DNA from: UTCHB3 sp964625575
GTDB taxonomy: Bacteria; Bacteroidota; Ignavibacteria; Ignavibacteriales; Ignavibacteriaceae
Direction: 5' to 3'
DNA length: 64,000 bases
NCBI GenBank assembly: GCA_964625575.1
Contig: CAZVBQ010000001.1
Span: forward strand, 376,632 to 440,631
The position numbers were made by a program, and so were the translations under genes. Below, piece after piece: positions 42,178-50,027 of this stretch. The stretch's first letter is position 1, and the number at the start of each line of letters is the position of its first letter. The notes beneath the pieces were generated by a model that saw nothing but the letters and a program-made list of their open reading frames with translations, did no database searches and was not told the origin of the DNA.

Positions 42178-43407
42178 CTATGTCAGCATCTGACGGCTCC
42201 GGTAGATATTGTAAACCATACCGAGCATGATAAAATTGGAAAGAAGGGATGAACCACCGTAACTTACGAACGGCAGCGGAATACCGATAACGGGCACTAT
42301 GCCGAGCACCATGCCGATATTAATGGCGAAGTGTATCGTCAAAATCGAGAGTATCCCCACAACCACGAGGCTGAGGAACATGTTCCTGATCTCGGTCGCG
42401 ATCTTCAGAAGACGAAGCAGGATAACGAGGAACATTAACAGGATCACCATCGTGCCGATGAATCCGAACTCTTCACCGATGACGCAGAAAATAAAATCTG
42501 ACCACTGCTCCGGGATGAACTGAAGCTGTGTCTGGCTCCCTGACATGAATCCCTTGCCGTAAAATCCACCAGAGCCAATGGCGATCTGCGCCTGAATGGC
42601 GTTGTAACCCGCGCCGAGAGGGTCCGCGTTGGGATCAACAAAGGAGAGAATCCTCTTTTTCTGGTGCGGACTAAGGATATTGAACAAATATTTGACGAAG
42701 AAGGCAGAGGCGAAATTAACCCCAAGCAGGGCAGTTGTAACAAAAATATTGCGTTTGAAAACGAAAAGGAAGATCGCCACAACCAGAAATGCACCGGCTA
42801 TATACCATGCTCCGAAAAGTGAAGCCACCATGACAAGAGGCGGCGCGAGAACCACAAAAAGCCCGAAGGTGCTGATCCCCCTCCAGAAAAGGAGGGCGAG
42901 CATCATGCCGAAAAAGACGAGAGAGCTGCCAAGATCGGGCTGAAGCATGATCAGAGCCACGGGGAAAAGCCCGATGGCGAGGAATTTCACAATGGTTTTC
43001 AGGTCGTCAAGGTCATTCCCCTTTTCATCGAGAAAGGCTGCAAGTGCCAGAAGCGTGGCTATCTTCGAGAACTCCGCCGGCTGAATATTCAGAGGGCCCA
43101 ACGCGATCCACGCCTTCGCGCCGTTTATCGTTTTTCCCAGTACGAGCACCGCCAAAAGGAGGAAAATGCTTAAACCATACCCCCACGGAACAGCGGATCT
43201 GATAAGGGATGTCGGAAGAAAATAGATCACGATGAAAATTATCAGGGCGAGAACGAGTGCAAATATCTGCTTCTCGAAATTGTTCCTCACCTGAAAAACA
43301 TTTTGGGTCGAGCTGTAAATGGCGAGCAAACCAAAAACCAGCAACACGATCACCGCGGCGAAGATGAGAAAATCGAACCTGAGGGTTAACTTGCCTCCTA
43401 ATCTCAA
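42178..43407 (-). CDS. rodA: Rod-shape peptidoglycan glycosyltransferase RodA
   Basis: A 409-residue SEDS-family polymerase of lateral wall peptidoglycan. About ten transmembrane helices are visible. Family signatures include WIALGPLNIQPAEFSKIA, LIMLQPDLGSSLVFFGMML, GSGGFYGKGFMSGSQTQLQF, EEFGFIG and, near the end, GIPLPFVSYGGSSLLSN. The start is TTG directly after the mrdA stop codon, with GAGGAG upstream inside mrdA. It works with PBP2 from the preceding gene. Confidence 0.96.
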   Translation of the reverse strand: MRLGGKLTLRFDFLIFAAVIVLLVFGLLAIYSSTQNVFQVRNNFEKQIFALVLALIIFIVIYFLPTSLIRSAVPWGYGLSIFLLLAVLVLGKTINGAKAWIALGPLNIQPAEFSKIATLLALAAFLDEKGNDLDDLKTIVKFLAIGLFPVALIMLQPDLGSSLVFFGMMLALLFWRGISTFGLFVVLAPPLVMVASLFGAWYIAGAFLVVAIFLFVFKRNIFVTTALLGVNFASAFFVKYLFNILSPHQKKRILSFVDPNADPLGAGYNAIQAQIAIGSGGFYGKGFMSGSQTQLQFIPEQWSDFIFCVIGEEFGFIGTMVILLMFLVILLRLLKIATEIRNMFLSLVVVGILSILTIHFAINIGMVLGIVPVIGIPLPFVSYGGSSLLSNFIMLGMVYNIYRSRQMLT

Positions 43408-45240
43408 TTATTGACTCTCCTCTAAAAAGGTAAGAAGTCTTGTGGTGTCGTCTTCTCTCCGGTTTTCCTTCTTTTTCTCCTTCTTTTCCTGTTTTATCAC
43501 ACCGATTGAACGTAGATAAGCGAGGATAACGGTTTCTGCCACGGGAGCCGCCACTTCCGAACCGTAGCCCGCGTTTTCAAAGAGCACCGCAACGGCGATC
43601 TTTGGATTGTCGTACGGCGCGAAGCCGACGAAAAGGGAGTGGTTTCTACCGTGAACGTTCTGAACGGTACCTGTCTTTCCTGCGATCACCACTTCGTTGG
43701 TTCTGATGTTCTTCGCGGTACCGCCACCTCCGTTAACCACGAGCCACATCCCCTTCTTGATTATCGCCACGTTTTGGGGACTTACTCCGGTGTTTATCTC
43801 GTCAAATTTAAATGGCACAAACTTTCTTTTCTCATCAACGTATCCTTTTACGAGGTGAGGGGTGTATGATTTTCCGTCGTTGGCTATCAAAGCGGTCATT
43901 AGCGCGAGCTGCACAGGGGTCATGCTTACCTCACCCTGACCGATACCCACGCTCACAAGGATACCGCGAGGCCAGTTCTTGCCGTAGATCTTTTCGTAAT
44001 ATTCTGTCGAGGGGATCAAACCTTTCGACTCTTCGAGAAGATCAACTCCCGTGCGTGTGCCAACCTTGAATTTCTTGGCAAATTCGTTCAGCCTGTCAAC
44101 ACCGATATCGAAGATTAATTTATAGAAGAAGACGTTGCAAGAACCCTCAAGGGCCCTGTACACGTTGGTGGCTCCGTGCGATCCGTGGCACTTGAATGTG
44201 CGGTTTCCGTATGTATAAGAACCGGGACAGTAGATCGTTGTGTTTTGGTTGATTATGCCGAGCTCAAGAGCGCACAATGAAACGAGCACCTTAAAAGTCG
44301 AGCCGGGTGAGTGGGTCGACATGGCGGCACGGTTGAATTGTGGCCTCAAAGGGTTCGAGATGAGCCCCCGCATGTAGTCTGCCGGAGTGATATCGGAAAA
44401 CTTGTTCAGATCGTAATCAGGCGCGCTTGTAAAGGCGAGTATCTCACCGGTTGAAGGCTCAATGGCGACAATGGCACCACTTCTGCCCCGCATAACCGCT
44501 TCCGATGTTGCCTGAGCGGCTGAATCGAGTGAAAGCACCAGATCCTTCCCCTTCTTTGATGCCTTGTCGGATAAACCGTCTTTATACCTTCCGATCTTTT
44601 TCCGCGAGGCATTCACGAGGATGTAGTTGTACCCTTTCTCGCCACGCAAATAGCGCTCGTAACTTTTTTCGATGCCGTTCATGCCGATATTGTCGCCGAG
44701 GGTATAGAAACTGTCTTTTTTAAGGTCGTTCTCGTTGGTTTCCTTCAAGTAACCCAGAACGTGAGCCGCCGAAAAAGCACCCGTGTAACCACGTTTAAGC
44801 TCGATTATGTAGTCGACTCCCGGAAGACGCTCGGCGTTCTCTTCCAGCCAGCCGATCTGCTCAAAATTAGCGCCTTTCTTGATCTTTATTGCCTGATACT
44901 TGCCGTATTTTTTATGTTTTTGCAGTATCCGGGCGATTGTATCCTTTGGAAGTTCAAGAATTGCTTCCAGAAAGGGGCTTTTGGAAGTGTCATATTCAGC
45001 AGGGGTTATCCGGACTGTATAAGAAGGGATGTTCTCAACGAGTAACTTCAAGTTACGATCGTAAAGCACACCCCGGAGGGGCATCTGCTCGATCGCGTTG
45101 ATACTGTTGTTGGTTGATTTATCTTCAAATTTAGTGTTGAAAACTATTTGCATCTGAAATAGTTTTAAACCGTAAACCAGAAGTAAGCCAAGTATAATCG
45201 CGGCGAGCACACTTTTTCTTGATGGAGAAAGTTGCGTCAT
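43408..45240 (-). CDS. mrdA: Penicillin-binding protein 2, elongation transpeptidase
   Basis: A 610-residue class B penicillin-binding protein of the Rod complex. An N-terminal membrane helix is followed by the pedestal domain (LRGVLYDRN, the usual start) and the transpeptidase domain with SPGSTFKVLVSL (Ser-x-x-Lys), a later SCNVFFY (S-C-N) and AGKTGTVQNVHG (KTG). The last 25 residues are a lysine/glutamate-rich tail (KKEKKKENRRE). Its start overlaps the mreD stop by four bases (ATGA). Length is normal. Confidence 0.96.
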   Translation of the reverse strand: MTQLSPSRKSVLAAIILGLLLVYGLKLFQMQIVFNTKFEDKSTNNSINAIEQMPLRGVLYDRNLKLLVENIPSYTVRITPAEYDTSKSPFLEAILELPKDTIARILQKHKKYGKYQAIKIKKGANFEQIGWLEENAERLPGVDYIIELKRGYTGAFSAAHVLGYLKETNENDLKKDSFYTLGDNIGMNGIEKSYERYLRGEKGYNYILVNASRKKIGRYKDGLSDKASKKGKDLVLSLDSAAQATSEAVMRGRSGAIVAIEPSTGEILAFTSAPDYDLNKFSDITPADYMRGLISNPLRPQFNRAAMSTHSPGSTFKVLVSLCALELGIINQNTTIYCPGSYTYGNRTFKCHGSHGATNVYRALEGSCNVFFYKLIFDIGVDRLNEFAKKFKVGTRTGVDLLEESKGLIPSTEYYEKIYGKNWPRGILVSVGIGQGEVSMTPVQLALMTALIANDGKSYTPHLVKGYVDEKRKFVPFKFDEINTGVSPQNVAIIKKGMWLVVNGGGGTAKNIRTNEVVIAGKTGTVQNVHGRNHSLFVGFAPYDNPKIAVAVLFENAGYGSEVAAPVAETVILAYLRSIGVIKQEKKEKKKENRREDDTTRLLTFLEESQ

Positions 45241-45743
45241 TCCAGCCAGTCACCTTTTTTTGTTGGGGTTGCAAAGATCCATATCGTAGATATGAGACCC
45301 GTGTAAAGGGCGGGGGTAATTCCCTGTTCAAAAATAAGCCTGAGAAGGTTATTATTCAGGTCGAAATTTGTTACCAACGCGAAGGTTGAGGAGTTTATAA
45401 AAGCGGTTAAAAGTATTATAAGAATGAATCTGTAAGAGCGGAGGTTAAGATCGATCCTGTTGGTGCTGAAGTATCCCGCGACGAAAGCAGCGAGCGTTTT
45501 TGAAAGGGCTGCACTTCCCAAAAGATTGCCCGTTACGAGATCAAAAACGAGTCCGGCACCAAATCCGAAGATCGTGCCTCGTATCTGCCCTTCACGCACG
45601 GCGTAATACACCACGAGTATCAGCACAATGTCGGGAACGGCTGTATCGATCGCGATGAACGGAATGAAGATCACCTGAACAAAAAGAAGAGGGATCAGGT
45701 AGATCACCGGCAGGAGCTGTACGAGGTATTTGTTCTTCATCAT
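45237..45743 (-). CDS. mreD: Rod shape-determining protein MreD
   Basis: A 168-residue membrane protein with five hydrophobic segments, the normal size and topology for MreD. PDIVLILVVYYAVREGQIRGTIFGFGAGLVFDLVTGNLLGSAAL (residues about 33-80) is the only region of clear family similarity; GFGAGLVFDL is its core. The family is weakly conserved, so the call rests mostly on position: it overlaps mreC by four bases and mrdA by four bases in the standard mreBCD-mrdA-rodA order. Confidence 0.9.
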   Translation of the reverse strand: MMKNKYLVQLLPVIYLIPLLFVQVIFIPFIAIDTAVPDIVLILVVYYAVREGQIRGTIFGFGAGLVFDLVTGNLLGSAALSKTLAAFVAGYFSTNRIDLNLRSYRFILIILLTAFINSSTFALVTNFDLNNNLLRLIFEQGITPALYTGLISTIWIFATPTKKGDWLE

Positions 45744-46573
45744 TTGGTTTTCAGGTAGTTCAGTTCGTACTCATCCACTTTTTTGCTCTGGATCATTCTG
45801 ATAACGAAAACATTCATCGTTGAGTTGAGGTCAACATAAGGCTTTATCTTAACATCGTTAAAGAGACCGCTCTCAGGGTTCAGCACTTTTTCAACGTCAC
45901 CCACGGGCAGGTTCACCCCGATAAGCGAGCTCATATCACTTGTGATAACTCTTTCTGTTTTAGGGAGTTGCAGCGTTTTTGAGAGACCCTGCATTACCAG
46001 CTCGGTACCATTCCACTTCAGAATTCCCGGCGCGCCCGAGTTCATTAGTTTTACTATGATCTTAAGGTTGACATTTTTGTAGGTTCTTACTATGGCGTCA
46101 TGGTTTGAGGAAGTGTAGACGAGCCCCACAAGCCCATCCTGGGTGATAACAGGCATTCCGGGTTTAACAGAATCCAGTAACCCCCGGTTGATGGTGAAGT
46201 TAACCTGATCACCGAGATAAGATTTGGCGATCACCTCAGCGGCTATAAGCTCGTATGATGTGCTGTCTTGAAACGCGAGCATCCCGCGGAGCTCCTGGTT
46301 TTCGAGTCCGAACTCGCGCAACTGGTTGTTCTCAAGCATTAACTCTGCATTCCGCCTTCTGAGTTGCTCGTTATCAGAACGGAGATCTGCTATAAAATTC
46401 AACTTGCCGAAAATGCCCGCGACTCTCGAGAAGGAGGAAAGGGCAAGCCCCCTGAGCTTCTGGGTTGAGTCATGCTCACTTACCGACATCAATAAAAACG
46501 AGAGAATAACCAGCCCTATCAAAAGAAGATATGACCGGAGGGACAGATAAAGGGTTAAAAAGAATTGCTTCAT
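45740..46573 (-). CDS. mreC: Rod shape-determining protein MreC
   Basis: A 277-residue periplasmic scaffold protein with one N-terminal transmembrane helix (residues about 10-28), a coiled coil (LRSDNEQLRRRNAELMLENN onward, residues about 62-95), and the beta-barrel core containing VITQDGLVGLVYTSS and the final segment. MreC links MreB inside the cell to PBP2 and RodA. It follows mreB by one base and overlaps mreD. Length is normal. Confidence 0.95.
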   Translation of the reverse strand: MKQFFLTLYLSLRSYLLLIGLVILSFLLMSVSEHDSTQKLRGLALSSFSRVAGIFGKLNFIADLRSDNEQLRRRNAELMLENNQLREFGLENQELRGMLAFQDSTSYELIAAEVIAKSYLGDQVNFTINRGLLDSVKPGMPVITQDGLVGLVYTSSNHDAIVRTYKNVNLKIIVKLMNSGAPGILKWNGTELVMQGLSKTLQLPKTERVITSDMSSLIGVNLPVGDVEKVLNPESGLFNDVKIKPYVDLNSTMNVFVIRMIQSKKVDEYELNYLKTK

Positions 46574-46574
46574 C

Positions 46575-47600
46575 CTAATAGCGACGGTGCCTGATCAGTA
46601 CGGGCGCGTATGCGTTAAGATTATCTATTACCCTGCCGGCACCCCTTACAACCGCAAGAAGTGGTTCTTCGGCGATGTGAACAGGCAAATTGGTCTCAAG
46701 TCTGATCCGCTTGTCGAGCCCCTTAAGCAGTGCCCCGCCACCCGAAAGCATGATACCCGAGCTGTGAATATCAGCCGAGTGCTCTGCTCCCGTCCGTTCA
46801 AGAAGGCGTCTTACGGCTTCAAGAATAGCAACAACGGGACCCTCGAGGGCGTCACGGATCTCAACCGACGACACTTCCACTTTTTTAGGAACGCCTCCTA
46901 CAAGATCACGACCTTTAACCTCAATGGTCAGTTCCTCGGGCAGTGCCATGGCTGATCCCACCTGACATTTGATGGCTTCAGCGGTGCGCTCACCGATCAA
47001 TATGTTGTAATTTCTTCTAAAAAAGCTGACTATTGATTCGTTCATCTCGTCACCGGCAACTTTGATCGACTCTTCAACCACAATGCCGGAAAGCGCGATT
47101 ACCGCTATCTCAGTGGTGCCACCGCCGATATCAATAACCATGTTACCCTCGGGACGTGAAACGTCGATCCCGATGCCTATCGCTGCCGACATCGGTTCTG
47201 AAATCAGATGAACTTCCTTCGCGCCGGCGTGCTCGGCACTATCCCTGACCGCGCGTTTCTCAACTTCGGTGACACCACTTGGTACGGCGATAACAACCTT
47301 CCGCGCTGAAACTATGCCCGAGTTAACTTTTTTAATGAAAGCCCGGATCATTCCCTCGGCGATCTCAAAGTCGGCTATTACTCCGTCTTTCATGGGGCGA
47401 GTCACCGAAATTTCACGGTGCTCCCTTCCCATCATCTCCTTCGCCTTGTTCCCGAGAGCGATGATCTTGCGCGTGTTCCTGTCGAAAGCCACGATAGAAG
47501 GCTCGTTCAGAACGATCCCCTTCCCCTTCACGTAAATGAGGGTGTTCGCGGTTCCCAGGTCGATGGCAATATCGTTCGCTAAAAAATCAAAAATTCCCAT
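46575..47600 (-). CDS. mreB: Rod shape-determining protein MreB (actin homologue)
   Basis: A 341-residue cytoskeletal ATPase. IAIDLGTANTLIYVKGKGIV (phosphate 1 loop), MVIDIGGGTTEIAVIAL (phosphate 2 loop) and SGGGALLKGLDKRI (adenosine motif) are complete. ARKVVIAVPSGVTEVEKRAV is also typical. It starts 12 bases after purH and opens the shape operon mreB-mreC-mreD-mrdA-rodA, which here is embedded in a nucleotide-synthesis run. No signs of alteration. Confidence 0.98.
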   Translation of the reverse strand: MGIFDFLANDIAIDLGTANTLIYVKGKGIVLNEPSIVAFDRNTRKIIALGNKAKEMMGREHREISVTRPMKDGVIADFEIAEGMIRAFIKKVNSGIVSARKVVIAVPSGVTEVEKRAVRDSAEHAGAKEVHLISEPMSAAIGIGIDVSRPEGNMVIDIGGGTTEIAVIALSGIVVEESIKVAGDEMNESIVSFFRRNYNILIGERTAEAIKCQVGSAMALPEELTIEVKGRDLVGGVPKKVEVSSVEIRDALEGPVVAILEAVRRLLERTGAEHSADIHSSGIMLSGGGALLKGLDKRIRLETNLPVHIAEEPLLAVVRGAGRVIDNLNAYAPVLIRHRRY

Positions 47601-47611
47601 TCTTTAAAACC

Positions 47612-49126
47612 TCAGTGTTTAAAATGTCTTACTTTGGTAAACATCATCGCTATCCCGGATCTGTCGGCGGCGGCAATACTCTCCGCGTCCCTCACCGATC
47701 CACCCGGTTGCAGTATCGTTTTTACTCCCGCCTCCGCGAGAAGTGTAACCCCGTCTTCAAACGGGAAAAAAGCATCTGATGCTGCCACCGCTCCTTTGAT
47801 ATCGAACCCGAATTCACGCGCTTTCGCGATCGCGATCTTTACTGAATCGACCCTTGAAACCTGCCCGGCACCAATTCCGATGGTCTGGCCATCTTTAACG
47901 AGTACAATCGCGTTCGAGCGTACGCTTTTACATACAGTCCAGGCGAACGCGAGTCCGGGAAGTGCTGACTCGCCAACTTTAGTGGTGGTGACCGTCTCCC
48001 ACTTCGAGGGATCAGCGTCAGCAGTGTCCCGTTCCTGAACCAGATATCCGCCGGCGGCATTTCTTACGGTGAACCCGGAAGGAAGCGGTTGCTTCTGAAT
48101 TAGCACACGACGCTGCCTCTTTTTACTTAAAATTCCCAACGCGTCGTCCGTGTATGACCTGGCTACAACCAGTTCGAGAAATATCTCATTCAACTTCTCA
48201 GCAAGTTTCGCGTCGACCTCTGAATTGAAGACGACTATACCCCCGAAAGCCGATACAGGATCACAAGAAAGCGCTTTTGTATACGCTTCGAGCAGGTCGC
48301 TGCCGGTGGCTGCACCACAAGGGTTATTATGCTTAATGATGGCGCAGGCGCTGCCTTGAAGCTCTTCAACCAGTTCACACGCCGCGTTAAGATCGAGGAT
48401 GTTGTTGTATGAAAGCTCCTTGCCGGTCAGTTGCTCAAAATATTCGCTGAAGTCTCCGTAAAAATACCCTTTTTGGTGGGGATTTTCACCATAACGGAGC
48501 ACCCTTCTTTCGGGTTCAAACACGGAAAATGTTGTCGCCTCACCTGCTATCCTCTGCTCAAGGGTGGAGGAGATCAGTGAATCGTACCTCGCTGTCAGTT
48601 TAAAAGCATCAACCGCGAGCGAAGCCCTGTAATTTTCGTCGATCTCACCCGCTTCAAGCTTCTCTAAAAATTCAGGATATTGCGCGGGCGATGTAAGAAC
48701 TGTTACAAATTTATGGTTCTTCGCGGCAGCACGGATCAGTGTAACACCGCCGATATCTATCTTGTCAATCAGGTCATCAACTGTCGCGTCAACTTCACGT
48801 GACGCGCCTGAAAAATCATAGAGGTTGCATGCCACAATATCGATAAAACCGAGATCATGATTCTCCATTTCCGCGAGATCGGACGGATTGTCGCGACGTG
48901 AGAGGATTCCGCCGAAAACTTTTGGATTGAGCGTTTTAACCCGTCCCCCCAATATTTCGGGAAAACCGGTGAATTCGCCGATCTCAATACAATCGGTACC
49001 TGAATCCCTGATCACCCGGGCAGTATTACCCGTGGAAATTATCTGATACCGGGAGCCGGCCAGTGCTCTTGCCAACTCGACCACTCCCGCCTTGTCAGTC
49101 AACGATAATAACGCGTATTTTTTCAA
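47612..49126 (-). CDS. purH: Bifunctional AICAR transformylase/IMP cyclohydrolase
   Basis: An enzyme of about 504 residues doing the last two steps of IMP synthesis. The cyclohydrolase domain (residues about 1-190) begins KKYALLSLTDKAGVVELA, and the transformylase domain contains LRYGENPHQKG, AIIKHNNPCGAA and AASDAFFPFEDG, all hallmarks. I place the start at a TTG (49126) with GAGAGAG upstream, matching the usual MKKYALLS beginning; a GTG at 49156 would add ten residues, but it lies at the edge of the 82-base repeat. It is followed twelve bases later by mreB. Confidence 0.94.
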   Translation of the reverse strand: MKKYALLSLTDKAGVVELARALAGSRYQIISTGNTARVIRDSGTDCIEIGEFTGFPEILGGRVKTLNPKVFGGILSRRDNPSDLAEMENHDLGFIDIVACNLYDFSGASREVDATVDDLIDKIDIGGVTLIRAAAKNHKFVTVLTSPAQYPEFLEKLEAGEIDENYRASLAVDAFKLTARYDSLISSTLEQRIAGEATTFSVFEPERRVLRYGENPHQKGYFYGDFSEYFEQLTGKELSYNNILDLNAACELVEELQGSACAIIKHNNPCGAATGSDLLEAYTKALSCDPVSAFGGIVVFNSEVDAKLAEKLNEIFLELVVARSYTDDALGILSKKRQRRVLIQKQPLPSGFTVRNAAGGYLVQERDTADADPSKWETVTTTKVGESALPGLAFAWTVCKSVRSNAIVLVKDGQTIGIGAGQVSRVDSVKIAIAKAREFGFDIKGAVAASDAFFPFEDGVTLLAEAGVKTILQPGGSVRDAESIAAADRSGIAMMFTKVRHFKH

Positions 49127-49144
49127 TTCTCTCTCTGTTTCTTC

Positions 49145-49408
49145 AATCCCATTCACCCCCGGCGTTGAAACGCCGGGCTATTGGTTCCGCATCCATGATT
49201 TTCCTCCCAATCCGCCCCGGCGGACCAATCCCATTCACCCCCGGCGTTGAAACGCCGGGCTATTGGTTCCGCATCCATGANNNNNNNNNNNNNNNNNNNN
49301 NNNNNNNNNNNNNNNNNNNNNNNNNNNNNNNNNNNNNNNNNNNNNNNNNNNNNNNNNNNNNNNNNNNNNNNNNNNNNNNNTTTTCCTCCCAATCCGCCCC
49401 GGCGGACC
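49145..49408. repeat. Tandem repeat, 82-base period, with CCGGCGTT hairpins
   Basis: A 54-base block at 49145-49198 recurs exactly at 49227-49280, and the 28-base spacer at 49199-49226 recurs after the N block at 49381-49408. Each block contains a nine-base stem CCCGGCGTT / AACGCCGGG with a two-base centre, and each spacer a CCGCCCCGGCGG palindrome. The 312-base stretch 49127-49438 between purH and purN holds no gene, only this repeat, the gap and the start of a heptamer array. Confidence 0.9.
49281..49380. other. Assembly gap, exactly 100 N
   Basis: A run of exactly 100 N. The left flank ends with the last base of the 54-base block and the right flank begins with the first base of the spacer that always follows it, so the sequence is continuous in repeat phase. 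The true insert is probably zero or a multiple of 82 bases. Confidence 0.95.
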
Positions 49409-49410
49409 AA

Positions 49411-49473
49411 TCCGCCGCGGCGGACCATACCCCAAACACTAAACACCAAAAACTCCACACTCCACACTAAACC
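49411..49473. repeat. Palindrome followed by seven in-phase heptamers
   Basis: The palindrome CCGCCGCGGCGG, then CCATACC, CCAAACA, CTAAACA, CCAAAAA, CTCCACA twice and CTAAACC in one seven-base register (49425-49473). The last eleven codons of purN, including its stop, are inside this array. Confidence 0.9.
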
Positions 49474-50026
49474 TCAAAACCACCTCCGGCAAAAGCCTGT
49501 GCTCTTCCCTGAGCACTATCGCGGCGATCTCTTCCGGGGAAGTGGCACTTGAGATATCCACGGGGCTTTGAGCTATGATCTCTCCCCGGTCATACTCTGA
49601 ATTCACGTAATGAACGGTCGGACCTGATATCGTGTCACCGGCCGCGAAAACAGCTTCATGAACAAAGTGTCCGTACATCCCCTTGCCGCCATACTTGGGC
49701 AAAAGCGCGGGGTGAATGTTTATGATCCTTCGCTCGAAACGCTTTACGAATCCGGGCGGTACAAGCTTCAGAAAGCCCGCGAGAACCACAAGCCCTACAC
49801 CGGCTGCCTGAAACAAGTCAGCCAATTCATCAAAACTTTTACCATTTTTCCCGGTGGTCAAGGTCGTTATCCCCACACCGGTGGCATATTCAAATGCCTT
49901 ACAATCAGGTTTATCGCTTACGACGTAAACCGTTTCAACACAATCTTTTAGTTTTTCGCATTCAACTATCGCGCGAAGGTTTGAGCCCCTTCCGGATACA
50001 AAAACGGCAAGCTTTAACTTCCCCAT
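49439..50026 (-). CDS. purN: Phosphoribosylglycinamide formyltransferase
   Basis: A 195-residue enzyme formylating GAR in purine synthesis with 10-formyltetrahydrofolate. KLAVFVSGRGSNLRAI binds the phosphate, and the catalytic triad is in NIHPALLPKYGGKGMYG (Asn and His) and YDRGEIIAQ (Asp). The family normally ends after the LREEHRLLPEVV helix; here the chain runs on for SVECGVFGV, encoded by the heptamer array, so the native stop was probably displaced by the repeat. It starts one base after pyrG. Confidence 0.95.
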   Translation of the reverse strand: MGKLKLAVFVSGRGSNLRAIVECEKLKDCVETVYVVSDKPDCKAFEYATGVGITTLTTGKNGKSFDELADLFQAAGVGLVVLAGFLKLVPPGFVKRFERRIINIHPALLPKYGGKGMYGHFVHEAVFAAGDTISGPTVHYVNSEYDRGEIIAQSPVDISSATSPEEIAAIVLREEHRLLPEVVLRFSVECGVFGV

Positions 50027-50027
50027 C

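Noticed and set aside
49153..49552. Open frames reading through the N block
   Set aside because: They consist of unknown residues over a placeholder gap and repeat sequence, so they are not genes.
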